From Sphingobacteriales bacterium (lineage in GTDB: Bacteria > Bacteroidota > Bacteroidia > Sphingobacteriales > Sphingobacteriaceae), in NCBI GenBank assembly GCA_028288165.1, contig JAQBOG010000006.1:1-64000 (forward strand): DNA of 64,000 nt, in the 5' to 3' direction. The notes under the pieces were generated by a model that had not been told where the DNA came from, made no database searches, and worked only from the letters and a program-made list of their open reading frames with translations. Positions 27,257 to 37,081 of the stretch are shown piece by piece; the stretch's first letter is position 1; each line of letters starts with the position of its first letter. A program made the position numbers and the translations under genes.

Positions 27257-28315
27257 TTAGTTTTCGGTTGTATGGGCAAGTTGGTCTAAAAAACGCAACG
27301 CTACTTTTTTAGTCGTGTAATTTTCTACCCATTTATATTGGTTGTTCTGGAGATCTTCTAATTCAGTTATGGTAGCACTTTTTAATTTGTTTAAAAGATC
27401 TTGTTTATTGGTGTACGTGATACAGTTTGTGTTATCTAAGCCAAACGGAGCACAATAAGTATTTTTTTTATCTAAGTTTTTGAAGCATAAAATGGCACCT
27501 TTCGCCGCGTATTCATAATGTCTTAAACAATCCCAGCCTTCTCGTTTGGCGGTAATTCCGAATTTCGATTGTTTTATATCGGTATAATAATCGTTTTGAT
27601 TTTCGAACATTGGTTGCCACTTTCCGAGTTCGGATACTGCTTTAACGGTCAGTAAATCAACCAATTCATTGTCTACATTATAATTAACAAACTCTTTGCT
27701 CTTGTTTTTTAAAGGCACATATTCGATGTGTTCTTCGGGTATGGCCATCGAGATGGGGAAAACCTTTAAAGGCATTTTTATCATTTTCGAGAGCACTTTG
27801 TTTAAAGTGGGGAATCTGTCAGCCGTTATCCCAAATAAGCCTGGCGCACTTTCATGTTCTCTTTTGAAATAGTTGGCAGTATTTACTTTATAAAAATAGG
27901 TCCAGGGCCTCACCTTCAAATTGAATGAATTGTTAAAATATGGAAACATACTCGTGGTATCATATCCATCAATTATGCATAAGGAGGCTCTTCTTTTAGG
28001 ATGCAGCGATTTGTAGATGTAATGAAAAAGATCGCATTGATGATAGATATCCGTAAATAAAATATAATCATATTGCTCCATTTCCATTTGCCAATACGTT
28101 CTCTTACCGGCTGTTTCTGTTGCTTCGTTTAATAATTTATAGAGTGTATTTCCTCGACTTCCTGTTTTTTTTAAATCTTCGACAGTAGCATCTGTATACA
28201 TATAATCTACCCTTGGAGTATCTACAACCACAATTCCGGGGATAGACCTTAATCCGTGAAATAAGCCATCAGTTACATAATTTGGAATATTACCGTTTAG
28301 AAATAATATTTTCAT
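27257..28315 (-). CDS. Uncharacterised glycosyltransferase-like protein
   Basis: MKILFLNGNIPNYVTDGLFHGLRSIPG; EGWDCLRHYEYAAKGAILCFKNLDKKNTYCAPFGLDNTNCITY resembles GT-B C-terminal architecture; family not certain. Confidence 0.5.
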   Translation of the reverse strand: MKILFLNGNIPNYVTDGLFHGLRSIPGIVVVDTPRVDYMYTDATVEDLKKTGSRGNTLYKLLNEATETAGKRTYWQMEMEQYDYILFTDIYHQCDLFHYIYKSLHPKRRASLCIIDGYDTTSMFPYFNNSFNLKVRPWTYFYKVNTANYFKREHESAPGLFGITADRFPTLNKVLSKMIKMPLKVFPISMAIPEEHIEYVPLKNKSKEFVNYNVDNELVDLLTVKAVSELGKWQPMFENQNDYYTDIKQSKFGITAKREGWDCLRHYEYAAKGAILCFKNLDKKNTYCAPFGLDNTNCITYTNKQDLLNKLKSATITELEDLQNNQYKWVENYTTKKVALRFLDQLAHTTEN

Positions 28316-28410
28316 GAATTGGGATTTGCTAAAAAAGCTGGGTAAATCTACTTTCGATTTAAATGTTTGGTTAGGGCTCCGAAAGCCGTTTTTAAAAGGA
28401 ATTTATAAGA

Positions 28411-28500
28411 TATGCTAGGTTTTGCGTTAGGGATTGGAAGTGAAAATCCTTTTTGCACCCTTCGCAAAAAGATTGTAACGGAAAGCCCGCCAGAACGCCC
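28411..28500 (-). repeat. Dispersed hairpin repeat, copy 3
   Basis: tttgcgttagggattggaagtgaaaatcctttttgcacccttcgcaaaaagattgtaacggaaagcccgccagaacgccc. Confidence 0.85.
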
Positions 28501-28539
28501 TAATTACTTTTTCAATTATCTATAATCGAACTCAGCTAT

Positions 28540-29511
28540 CTAATTACTGCGGCTATAAAACCTACCAATAGCCGCTGCAATACTTATAGCCACGTTTTGT
28601 TGTTGAATTTCAAACTTCGAATTAACGGCTATGGGCCCGGCTACCGATTTCCAATAAAGGCGATCAACTTGTCTGGGCGCCTTGCCAGCCAATGCCTGAG
28701 AAATGGGCTTCCAGTGCCATGGTTTCGGGGTGCCGAGTGCATGATGCATCAATTGTATTCCGGGTATAAAACCCATTCCATCTTTCGGAACAAAACTGAT
28801 CTTATCAGAATATGCTTCGACCGTTGCATTGAGCGCATCCTGATCGGTTTTTGCGAAAGGCGAAAATGCTCCGCCCATTGTTTCAAGCAATTTAGCGTTT
28901 CTAAACATGGAATTTTGTAAACCGCCAATCTCGTAGGACATCGCTTCCTGGATCCGTTTCCAAAGCGTTAAAAATCCGACGTTTTTAAGGTTCACGCCAA
29001 TAAAGCCTCCATTTGCATAAAACGATTCTTTAAATTTTAAGCACAAGCCATATTTTTCGAAATAAGTTCGCCAGGCAATGCGGCGGGGATGATATTGAGG
29101 CAAAGGCGAATTGATGTCTTCGCATAAAGCAACTCCACAATTTATCCACTCGATGAACATAGACCATGGCCGCGATACTACGACATCCGGATCAAAATAA
29201 AAGATAGAATTTGCACCAGCTGCAGGCCCCTGAAGTAGCTGCAGCATAAAATCTGGTTTATAATTAGTTAAGTGATAGTTACTTGTGATGGGTATAAAAT
29301 GAAGTTTAAGGTCCTTGGCTACATTCATTGTTTTAGCGCCTTCCCAATTTAAATCTGCATTTTTACTGGCAATCGTGCTCCATTCTGGCAGTTTTCCGCG
29401 AAAGCCGGCATAAAAATCTCCCCTAAAGCCTTCTTTATATAATGAATTAACCAAGGCAGCTACCCCAAAATGATAATTACTTTCAAACAAAGTACAAGCA
29501 ACTGGCTTCAT
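28540..29511 (-). CDS. GT-A-fold nucleotide-diphospho-sugar transferase-like protein
   Basis: MKPVACTLFESNYHFGVAALVNSLY...IFYFDPDVVVSRPWSMFIEW (DxD). Start moved to 29511 to avoid overlap with the upstream gene. Confidence 0.65.
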   Translation of the reverse strand: MKPVACTLFESNYHFGVAALVNSLYKEGFRGDFYAGFRGKLPEWSTIASKNADLNWEGAKTMNVAKDLKLHFIPITSNYHLTNYKPDFMLQLLQGPAAGANSIFYFDPDVVVSRPWSMFIEWINCGVALCEDINSPLPQYHPRRIAWRTYFEKYGLCLKFKESFYANGGFIGVNLKNVGFLTLWKRIQEAMSYEIGGLQNSMFRNAKLLETMGGAFSPFAKTDQDALNATVEAYSDKISFVPKDGMGFIPGIQLMHHALGTPKPWHWKPISQALAGKAPRQVDRLYWKSVAGPIAVNSKFEIQQQNVAISIAAAIGRFYSRSN

Positions 29512-29566
29512 AAATATTTTGGAAATGAATAATGAATTAATTAAAAAGGCTTCACTTTTGTAGAGA

Positions 29567-30487
29567 TTATCTATTAAAAACACCTCTTAGTTTGGATATT
29601 GCCCGCTTTTTTTTGCCGTTAAGAAACATCGCTCCAGATAATTTCTGAATAGCTACCGCCATTATTTTACTTAGCCGTTTTTCATTACTCAAGTTGGCAA
29701 ATAAAAATTCTTCAATTGGCAAATTTCCTTGTGGGGTATTTCCTGAATAATGAAGGTGACTAATGGCTTTAAAGGAATTTGAGAATTGAATGGAATGAAT
29801 CAAATCCATCGGGTTTTTATAATTGCCAGCCCAGGAGCTCAGCCAATTATTTGGACTGCGGCATAAATTTAACATCTTCCATTTACCAATGAGCGATGCA
29901 ATATGAAACAGCGCCTGATCATGTTTTATAGGCACATTGGGATTCAAAAGGAACCATTCAATAGCACATTTTAAATCAGTAATCATTTGAAAATCTCGCT
30001 TGGCTAAAAAATGACCAGCTGTTAAGGCAGAATCTAAAGCCGCTTCACCGAAAATCTCTATTACTTTTTCGGGTTTATGGTAATTAAACTTCCCCTTTGT
30101 GGTATACTCTTCATCGGCATGCACAATTTGGTATCCTGGTAGGTACTCAAATAAAATTTCCCAATTACAAAGGGCAACCACATCATTATCTGAGTAAATA
30201 AACTCATCCCAATCGGTATACCAAGCCAGAAAACGATATAAAAACCCCTTCGGACAAACTGTTAAAACCGTTTGAAGACTTGTTATTAATTCATGTGCTT
30301 CAGCAGGAAAATCCTCCGCATCTAGAACTTGGCATTCATTCAATATATATTCGGAGTCAATTTTGTCGCCGCCAAAATGGACTAATCGAACGGGTAATGA
30401 GCACCCCGTATTCCGTATTGAGTGAATTAAATTTGCACATAAGCTCTGACTTTTTAGGTTAGCTACTAAGAAAATACCTCTTTTCAT
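29567..30487 (-). CDS. GT-A-fold nucleotide-diphospho-sugar transferase-like protein
   Basis: MKRGIFLVANLKSQSLCANLIHSIRNTGCSLPVRLVHFGG...FIYSDNDVVALCNW (DxD-like). Start at internal Met 30487 preferred. Confidence 0.65.
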   Translation of the reverse strand: MKRGIFLVANLKSQSLCANLIHSIRNTGCSLPVRLVHFGGDKIDSEYILNECQVLDAEDFPAEAHELITSLQTVLTVCPKGFLYRFLAWYTDWDEFIYSDNDVVALCNWEILFEYLPGYQIVHADEEYTTKGKFNYHKPEKVIEIFGEAALDSALTAGHFLAKRDFQMITDLKCAIEWFLLNPNVPIKHDQALFHIASLIGKWKMLNLCRSPNNWLSSWAGNYKNPMDLIHSIQFSNSFKAISHLHYSGNTPQGNLPIEEFLFANLSNEKRLSKIMAVAIQKLSGAMFLNGKKKRAISKLRGVFNR

Positions 30488-30590
30488 GATGGGGTTAGTA
30501 TGTGCGTGGGTAAATAAAGTTCGGTTTAGCGTTTTCAACCCGGTGCTGGTGTCCTCACCTGCACCTCAAAAAATTTATCTTAAATATTAT

Positions 30591-30695
30591 TTGGGCGTTC
30601 GGGCGTGCTTTCCGTTGCAATCTTTTTTGTCGCCCATCAACTGCGCTTAGGATGACAAAAAAGGATTTCCACTCCAATCACTAACGCACCTAGCA
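30591..30695 (+). repeat. Dispersed hairpin repeat, copy 4
   Basis: ttgggcgttcgggcgtgctttccgttgcaatcttttttgtcg...gatgacaaaaaaggatttccactccaatcactaacgca. Confidence 0.85.
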
Positions 30696-30719
30696 CCTCC
30701 AAAATGACGGCAGAAAACA

Positions 30720-31280
30720 TCATTCTCTGTGCTTAATAAATTTGGCTGGCACTCCCGCCCAAACTTCGTTTTCTGGCACAGATCTGTTTACCATTGAACC
30801 TGCACCAATCACACTCCCTTTTCCAATTTTTACACCGCCTACTATCACACAGTTTGCAGCTATCCAAACATCATCTTCTATAATAATTGGCGATGATGTT
30901 AATGGCTGTTGATTAATTATTTGTCCTATTTGGAAGTTATGACCCACATCTAAAATCTTGGTTCCGGTGGCTATTAGCACATTATTCCCGATTTCAATAG
31001 AGCTTGTGCAATTAAATTCCACTCTAAAACCGATATAAGCAGAATCTCCAATTTTGATGGTGTTGCTTTCATTAAATCCGTAGCCAATTCCTAAAATCAC
31101 ATCGTCAAGTACTACGCAATTATTGCCTAATTCTACATTATTTGGCCAATCGCATACAATCTTTCCGATTTTGCAATTTTTGCCTACTTTCAAACCCAAA
31201 GCCCTGAAATACAGTAACCTGCACTTCCCTATTATGCCTTGTATTTTAACTCTTTTTTTATTGATGAATGTTGGATACAT
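30720..31280 (-). CDS. Hexapeptide-repeat acyltransferase
   Basis: IIEDDVWIAANCVIVGGVKIGKGSVIGAGSMVNRSVPENEVWAGVPAKFIKHRE. Confidence 0.9.
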   Translation of the reverse strand: MYPTFINKKRVKIQGIIGKCRLLYFRALGLKVGKNCKIGKIVCDWPNNVELGNNCVVLDDVILGIGYGFNESNTIKIGDSAYIGFRVEFNCTSSIEIGNNVLIATGTKILDVGHNFQIGQIINQQPLTSSPIIIEDDVWIAANCVIVGGVKIGKGSVIGAGSMVNRSVPENEVWAGVPAKFIKHRE

Positions 31281-31286
31281 AGCTTA

Positions 31287-32087
31287 TTATCTCGGTAATG
31301 AGGCTTTCAAAAACCAGTTTTTCAACAGCATTTTAGAGCTTTGCCAAACCGTTGAAACTTGATTTTTAAACGACTTACTTTTGATCTGCTCGTAATGCAT
31401 ATAATCGTGTAAAAAGGCAGGGAAATATTGCTTTAATACTTGTTCATTTTCTTGTTTCATTGCCAAAAAATTATTGGGGTTGCAGGTTAATCCACTGCAA
31501 TCACAAACGGCAATAAAAAAAGGTAAATGCTTGTATGAAACGTTATACTTACAGATTGCCAAAACAAAAAATTTCCAATCTGACGAGTATTTTAAATCCT
31601 CGTCATACAAGTCGATTAGTTCGTGTAATTGCTTTTTGATGAAGGTACCTTGATGACATAATGACCCATTTCTAAACAGATTGAACGTTAACACATCCGG
31701 ACAATGGCTCATTTGAAAAATTTTTCCGGCTGCCTCCCTGTAAACATCGCCAAATAAAATATCCTCCTTATATAAATTGGAGGCAAACACACGTTCCAAA
31801 ACAGATGAATCAGCTAAATAATCCCCAGCGTTTAGCATCAACAAATATTCTCCTTTAGCTTTTTCAATTCCTTTATTCATCGCATGAAAAACACCCTTAT
31901 CCGGTTCACTTACCCAGTAAGCTAAATCAGTTTCATGTTGCTTGATTACTGTTACGCTTTCGTCTGTTGATCCGCCGTCGATAATGATGTATTCGAAGTC
32001 CCTCCAGATTTGATTTTTAACTGATTTAATGGTTTTTTTTAAATCAGTTGCGTGATTGTAGTTGATGGATATGATGGATAATTTCAT
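31287..32087 (-). CDS. Glycosyltransferase family 2
   Basis: MKLSIISINYNHATDLKKTIKSVKNQIWRDFEYIIIDGGSTDESV...LMLNAGDYLAD. Confidence 0.92.
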   Translation of the reverse strand: MKLSIISINYNHATDLKKTIKSVKNQIWRDFEYIIIDGGSTDESVTVIKQHETDLAYWVSEPDKGVFHAMNKGIEKAKGEYLLMLNAGDYLADSSVLERVFASNLYKEDILFGDVYREAAGKIFQMSHCPDVLTFNLFRNGSLCHQGTFIKKQLHELIDLYDEDLKYSSDWKFFVLAICKYNVSYKHLPFFIAVCDCSGLTCNPNNFLAMKQENEQVLKQYFPAFLHDYMHYEQIKSKSFKNQVSTVWQSSKMLLKNWFLKASLPR

Positions 32088-32119
32088 TAAATCAAATGAT
32101 CAAATAAATACACAAATAC

Positions 32120-33424
32120 TTAATCCACAGAAACTTCTGGCACTTTATTGATACAGATTAATCCATAAATAAACACCAGGAAATAAGCAATAATGGATAC
32201 AACAATGTTGAAATAAAGAATGCCGATTAACGAATTGATATTGAAGAAAGCAAGGCTAATAACCGTTGAACCGAAATTCACCCCGATTAAAAAAAGCGGC
32301 TTCATAAACCAACCACGACTGATTACTAATTGAGAACAAATGCCCGACATTAAGCCAATGCTGCTTGTTAAAGCGATCAAAAACAATGGGAAATTTAAGC
32401 CAGAATAATTTTCGCCAAAAACCCATAATATCTGGTTAGAAACAAGCCAGATGGCGAAAAGAAGTGATGCGCTTATTACAATTGTGGTAGCCTGAATGAT
32501 TAAATAATGCTTCATTAAATCACTCTTCGCTTCTTTCATTCTCGAAAACCTGGGTATCACCAACGTTGAAAATAATATGGTAAACAAGTTAAAAATGATA
32601 GACAGTCGGCCTAAAGCTCCCAGTTCAGATATGTTGTTTGTGGTACCAAAAAAGGAAACTAACCAGATGGATATTTGTCCGGAAATGCAATGATAAATTA
32701 CAATCGGAAGTGTGCGTTTAACGCCTTTTGTAAGTTGTTTTTGTACAAGCAAATCTGGTTCCTCTTCATCGCTGGCAAAACGGGCAGAAATTTTTTTCAG
32801 TTTAAAATTGCCATATAATCGTGGCAAGCTTGTTGCGATGATTGCGATGTACGTAAAAGGAAAAATGAAGAGAAAAAGTGCACTTAATGCAAGCCTGCCC
32901 AAACTTACTTCAATCTGATTTTTTTGTAATCCTTTAATGTCCTGGTGTAATTTTGGTGCCATTTCCAGAAACGAATCTGATAAGGCCGCAAAAAAAGCAG
33001 GGATAATTGATAAGATAATTAAAGTAGTAGTTAGCCAACTAGCTCCATGCTGTAAAAGCAGGTTTGCCAATATGGGGGTGGTAACTATTAAACTGATTAG
33101 CCCGAATTTCCTCCGTAGTTTTAAGCCTGTTGCCAGTACCACTCCAAGTTTCTTTTTGTCCTGCCAAACCTTACCTCCTTCTGCCATTACACCGCTCGAA
33201 ATTCCAGAATCGGCCAGCATGGTCATGGTTCCTAAAAAGGTGTTTGCAAGGGTATACAACGCATATTCTTGTATCGACAATAAGCGAATAATTAATATTC
33301 CGCTTACAAAACCTGCTGCTTGAACCGCTACTTGTGATACACCTGTAAGTAAAACCAACTTTACCCATTGGGTGATGCGGCTATAGCTCCAATCGGTAGT
33401 TAGCGCTTTTGAAATCAATTTCAT
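32120..33424 (-). CDS. Polysaccharide flippase-type membrane protein (Wzx-like)
   Basis: Multi-TM, QVAVQAAGFVSGILIIRLLSIQEYALYTLANTFLGTMTMLADSGISSG. Confidence 0.85.
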   Translation of the reverse strand: MKLISKALTTDWSYSRITQWVKLVLLTGVSQVAVQAAGFVSGILIIRLLSIQEYALYTLANTFLGTMTMLADSGISSGVMAEGGKVWQDKKKLGVVLATGLKLRRKFGLISLIVTTPILANLLLQHGASWLTTTLIILSIIPAFFAALSDSFLEMAPKLHQDIKGLQKNQIEVSLGRLALSALFLFIFPFTYIAIIATSLPRLYGNFKLKKISARFASDEEEPDLLVQKQLTKGVKRTLPIVIYHCISGQISIWLVSFFGTTNNISELGALGRLSIIFNLFTILFSTLVIPRFSRMKEAKSDLMKHYLIIQATTIVISASLLFAIWLVSNQILWVFGENYSGLNFPLFLIALTSSIGLMSGICSQLVISRGWFMKPLFLIGVNFGSTVISLAFFNINSLIGILYFNIVVSIIAYFLVFIYGLICINKVPEVSVD

Positions 33425-33429
33425 AGCAG

Positions 33430-34314
33430 CTATTGAACTTGCGTATTCATCGATTTAAAGTGCCATTTCCACCCGTTTTGCCACATTTTATGTCTTACTG
33501 GGCCCGTATAATGCCGCATGGCGATGGTTTCTGGGTCGTATTTAACTTCAAAATCAAACTGATCTTCTGTATCTATAATGAATTGACGTGGATCTAACAG
33601 ATTAGCGCCTTGTTTCCGGAACGCAAACTCAAACGAAGATTGCTCTGAAAAGTAGCCGTAATTTCCTTTTAAGCTCTGGAGGTAAGTAAAAATATCGGCA
33701 GAATCAAAGTCTGAATTCAGAATTAATAAACCTGAATTTAATGGATAAATCGATTCCCTTTCTGTACTGAAATAATTCTCCACGTCGCCCAGCGTATCCG
33801 GAACATACCATAACCCTTTATTTAACACATTGGCTGTTAGATAATTTCTGATATTTTTATAAAATACGATATCAGAATCCACATATACCGTTTGGTGCTT
33901 ATACGAATGGCCAAGAATTATATTGATTTTTTTTGCCAAGGCGCTAACCGTGGCATAATCATTCAGAAATTTATTATCTCTGAAATAATCATAAACATCC
34001 CAATCAACAATGGTTACAAAAAGGAACTTTTTAAGTATGATTTCCTTTTGAACGTCTGTATAAGTTTTATCGGAGTAGATCGTCCACTTTATCGGCTCGC
34101 CCGCATAAAAAACAAATGAATAAATAGATAAAAGTTGATCTTCAAAAGATGCAGAACCTGAAAAACTAATAATTTCGAAATCTATATTCGTTGAATTTGG
34201 TGAGTAAGCCGACTTATGACTTAGTATATTTTTAAAAAATTGCTTTTTATACCAGCTTGCTCTTTGCTGGCATAATAGCTTGGTTAGTCCGCCCTGGTAT
34301 TTGAGTTTTTTCAT
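33430..34314 (-). CDS. GT-A-like glycosyltransferase
   Basis: HQTVYVDSDIVFYKNIRNYL (DxD); NSGLLILNSDFDSADIFTYLQSL. Confidence 0.6.
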   Translation of the reverse strand: MKKLKYQGGLTKLLCQQRASWYKKQFFKNILSHKSAYSPNSTNIDFEIISFSGSASFEDQLLSIYSFVFYAGEPIKWTIYSDKTYTDVQKEIILKKFLFVTIVDWDVYDYFRDNKFLNDYATVSALAKKINIILGHSYKHQTVYVDSDIVFYKNIRNYLTANVLNKGLWYVPDTLGDVENYFSTERESIYPLNSGLLILNSDFDSADIFTYLQSLKGNYGYFSEQSSFEFAFRKQGANLLDPRQFIIDTEDQFDFEVKYDPETIAMRHYTGPVRHKMWQNGWKWHFKSMNTQVQ

Positions 34315-34396
34315 GAATATTTCTTACTGAACGACGAAGAGTAAATGGAAACTTTGTAACCAGAGTTCGATTATAGATATTTTTATAAATTAAGTT

Positions 34397-34491
34397 TTGG
34401 GCGTTCGGGCGGGCTTTACGTTGCAATCTTTTTGCCCGAAGGAAGAGGGCAAAAAGGATTTTCACTTCAATCCCTAACGCAAAGCCTAGCA
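34397..34491 (+). repeat. Dispersed hairpin repeat, copy 5
   Basis: ttgggcgttcgggcgggctttacgttgcaatctttttgcccgaaggaagagggcaaaaaggattttcacttcaatccctaacgca. Confidence 0.85.
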
Positions 34492-34557
34492 AGCTTGTTA
34501 AAATATTGATGTCCCCATCAGCAGCTCAAAAGTGTAAAATCCGAATTCCAAAAATTT

Positions 34558-35730
34558 TTATACCAGATTGCTATCAACAGAACCGCATGCTACAGCTAAT
34601 TGGGATTTTGTTAAAATGCTCAAAACGATAGCAATTACCTTACTGATATCTTCTTCCGACATAATCACATACAGTGGCAACAAAATAGAATTGTCTTGTA
34701 GATCTTCCGAAATTGGCAGTTCCACATCACCGGTAACATCTTTGTAGGCCGTTTCCCGATGCGTGTTCATAATCCCTCTGCGAGTAGCAATTCCCTTATC
34801 TAATAGCATTTGCATTAAGGTATTTCGGTTTACAGTGCTCGACTTTGTTAGATAAATACTAAACGATTGATAATTAGAGAAACTATCCTTGTTTTCAAAC
34901 GGTAATTGAATGAAATCTAAATCTTTAAATGCATCAAAATAACGAGCCGCAATTTTCCGTCGTTCCTTTACAATCCAATCCAACTTTTCCAATTGCTTAA
35001 TACCTACAGCAGCCTGAATATCCGTCATCCGATAATTATACCCGATTTCAAGGTGATCTTCGAACATGATGGTTTTTGAATCATGCCTTAACCGGTCATT
35101 TACCGACATTCCGTGCTGGCGAAAAAGTTGCAAACGGTTATAATAGTCTTCTCTATCCGTTGTGATCATGCCACCGTCTCCTGTTGATATCACCTTGCGG
35201 GGATGAAAAGAAAAACAAACCAATGTGGAGTGTGAGCCGATTTTTTGGCCTTTATATTCAGATCCGGCAGCGCAAGCTGCATCTTCAATAAGTTTCAAGT
35301 TATACTTCTCAGCCAACAACCTAAAAGCATCGATATCTGCTGGCATTCCGATTTGATGTACCAGAAGAATAGCTTTCGTTCTTGAGGTAATTTTACCCTC
35401 TACATCTGCCGGATCTAAGTTATAATCAGACCGAACTTCCGCAAAAACGGGCGTTGCACCCACATAGGTTATGGCATTTGCTGTGGCGATATAACTCATT
35501 GATGGGCAAATTACTTCATCGCCGCTTTTAATTCCTGCAACAATCATAGACAGATGTAAGGCCGTTGTACAGTTTGAAACAGCAACCGCATACTTCGAAC
35601 CGGTGTACGCTGCAAATTTTTCTTCAAATTCCTTAACTCTTGGCCCTTGCGTAATCCAACCAGTTAAAATAGTATCATAAGCAGCCTGAGCTTCTTCTTC
35701 TGTTAAATAGGGTTTTGCGATTGGTATCAT
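34558..35730 (-). CDS. DegT/DnrJ/EryC1 aminotransferase
   Basis: IPIAKPYLTEEEAQAAYDTILTGWITQGPRVKEFEEKFA; PLP Lys in FSFHPRKVISTGDGGMITT. Start at internal Met 35730. Confidence 0.92.
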   Translation of the reverse strand: MIPIAKPYLTEEEAQAAYDTILTGWITQGPRVKEFEEKFAAYTGSKYAVAVSNCTTALHLSMIVAGIKSGDEVICPSMSYIATANAITYVGATPVFAEVRSDYNLDPADVEGKITSRTKAILLVHQIGMPADIDAFRLLAEKYNLKLIEDAACAAGSEYKGQKIGSHSTLVCFSFHPRKVISTGDGGMITTDREDYYNRLQLFRQHGMSVNDRLRHDSKTIMFEDHLEIGYNYRMTDIQAAVGIKQLEKLDWIVKERRKIAARYFDAFKDLDFIQLPFENKDSFSNYQSFSIYLTKSSTVNRNTLMQMLLDKGIATRRGIMNTHRETAYKDVTGDVELPISEDLQDNSILLPLYVIMSEEDISKVIAIVLSILTKSQLAVACGSVDSNLV

Positions 35731-36707
35731 ACATTTTCGGCTAATGCTTTTTTGGAGCAGTACCATTTAATCAATTCTTGCAGACCGTCTTCAAGTTTTA
35801 CACCTGGCTCAAAGTTTAATAACCTTTTCGCTTTACTATTATCAGCTAAGCGCCTGCTTACCGGGTTAATAGAATTTTCTGCTCTGTAAACCGGCTCAAG
35901 AGTTGATTCCTGCAATTCCAGTAGTACTTCCAAAAGTTGTTTTAAACTTGTTTCCCGGCTGGTGCCTACATTAAAAACTTCATCTGAAACATCTGATAAC
36001 AATGCTGCTACGTTTGCTTTTGCTACATCTTTCACATACACAAAATCCATACTGGTGCTACCATCGCCGTAAATTTCAGGCGCTTTGCCATTGAGGATGC
36101 AATCTATCCATCTAATCATCACCTCAGTATACTTACCGTCTGTATCCATCCTTGGCCCGTAAACATTAAAATACCGTAGGCCCACATAATCTAACCCATA
36201 CATAAATTTATAACTCCGAAACAGTTGCTCGCCCCAAACTTTAGCACCTCCATAAAAGGTTTGATTATTATAAGGATCATCACTTTCTGGTGTGGGAAAA
36301 TTTTGAGCAAGGCCATAAACAGAGGCACTCGAACTATAAATAATCTTCTTTATTTTATGTTTTACAGCCAGGTTCGCGAGCTCGAATGTGGAGGTTAACA
36401 TCACATCAAACCCCTGTTTCGGACTTGCAGCGCAGGCATTTATGCGCAATGCGGCCAAATGGAATATGTAATCCATTCCAGAAATACATTTTTCAAGCAA
36501 TGCCGTATCTCTGATATCGCCTTCTATGAACTCAACAGCAGGCTGATCAATAAAGGATTTCATATTATCATAGCTGCCACGAATTAAATTATCGATGATA
36601 ACAATTTTAGCAGGGGCATATTTTAAAAGCTCTTCAATGATGTATGAACCAATAAAACCAGCACCGCCAGTTAGTAGAATTTTACTTTGGTAAATTTTGC
36701 TGTTCAT
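35727..36707 (-). CDS. NAD-dependent epimerase/dehydratase (extended SDR)
   Basis: ILLTGGAGFIGSYIIEELLKY; SSSASVYG; FYGGAKVWGEQL. Confidence 0.92.
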   Translation of the reverse strand: MNSKIYQSKILLTGGAGFIGSYIIEELLKYAPAKIVIIDNLIRGSYDNMKSFIDQPAVEFIEGDIRDTALLEKCISGMDYIFHLAALRINACAASPKQGFDVMLTSTFELANLAVKHKIKKIIYSSSASVYGLAQNFPTPESDDPYNNQTFYGGAKVWGEQLFRSYKFMYGLDYVGLRYFNVYGPRMDTDGKYTEVMIRWIDCILNGKAPEIYGDGSTSMDFVYVKDVAKANVAALLSDVSDEVFNVGTSRETSLKQLLEVLLELQESTLEPVYRAENSINPVSRRLADNSKAKRLLNFEPGVKLEDGLQELIKWYCSKKALAENV

Positions 36708-36838
36708 GCTGTTTGTTTAAACTGTTAGGATGTTAGAGCTATTATTAGATTTTGGTTGGGATTTTATAGCCATTTTTAAATAACTCCATTAAAGATTTTT
36801 TCGGGATATCTACCTGAGCTCGTTTGCACAAAATGAGT

Positions 36839-36950
36839 TTGGGCGTTCGGGCGGGCTTTCCGTTACAATCTTTTTTGTCGCCCTTCGACTTCGCTCCATT
36901 AGGATGACAAAAAAGGATTTTCACTTCAATCCCTAACGCAAAATCCAGCA
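36839..36950 (+). repeat. Dispersed hairpin repeat, copy 6
   Basis: ttgggcgttcgggcgggctttccgttacaatcttttttgtcgcccttcgacttcgctccattaggatgacaaaaaaggattttcacttcaatccctaacgca. Confidence 0.9.
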
Positions 36951-37081
36951 TATCTTATAAATCCTCTGATGAAACAGCTTTGGAACTAAAAATCAAATTT
37001 TATAGCTTTTCAAATCCACACAAAGGCTATGAGCCGGACACATGTTAAACTTTAGCAAAACAGGAAGAGAAAAACCCTTCG

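Noticed and set aside
36745-36951. ORF of 68 aa (minus) and similar small ORFs at 34247..34492 and 14613..14795
   Set aside because: They read through copies of the dispersed hairpin repeat; shared peptide (ALGIEVKILF / KKDCNGKPARTPK) reflects the repeat DNA, not a protein family.
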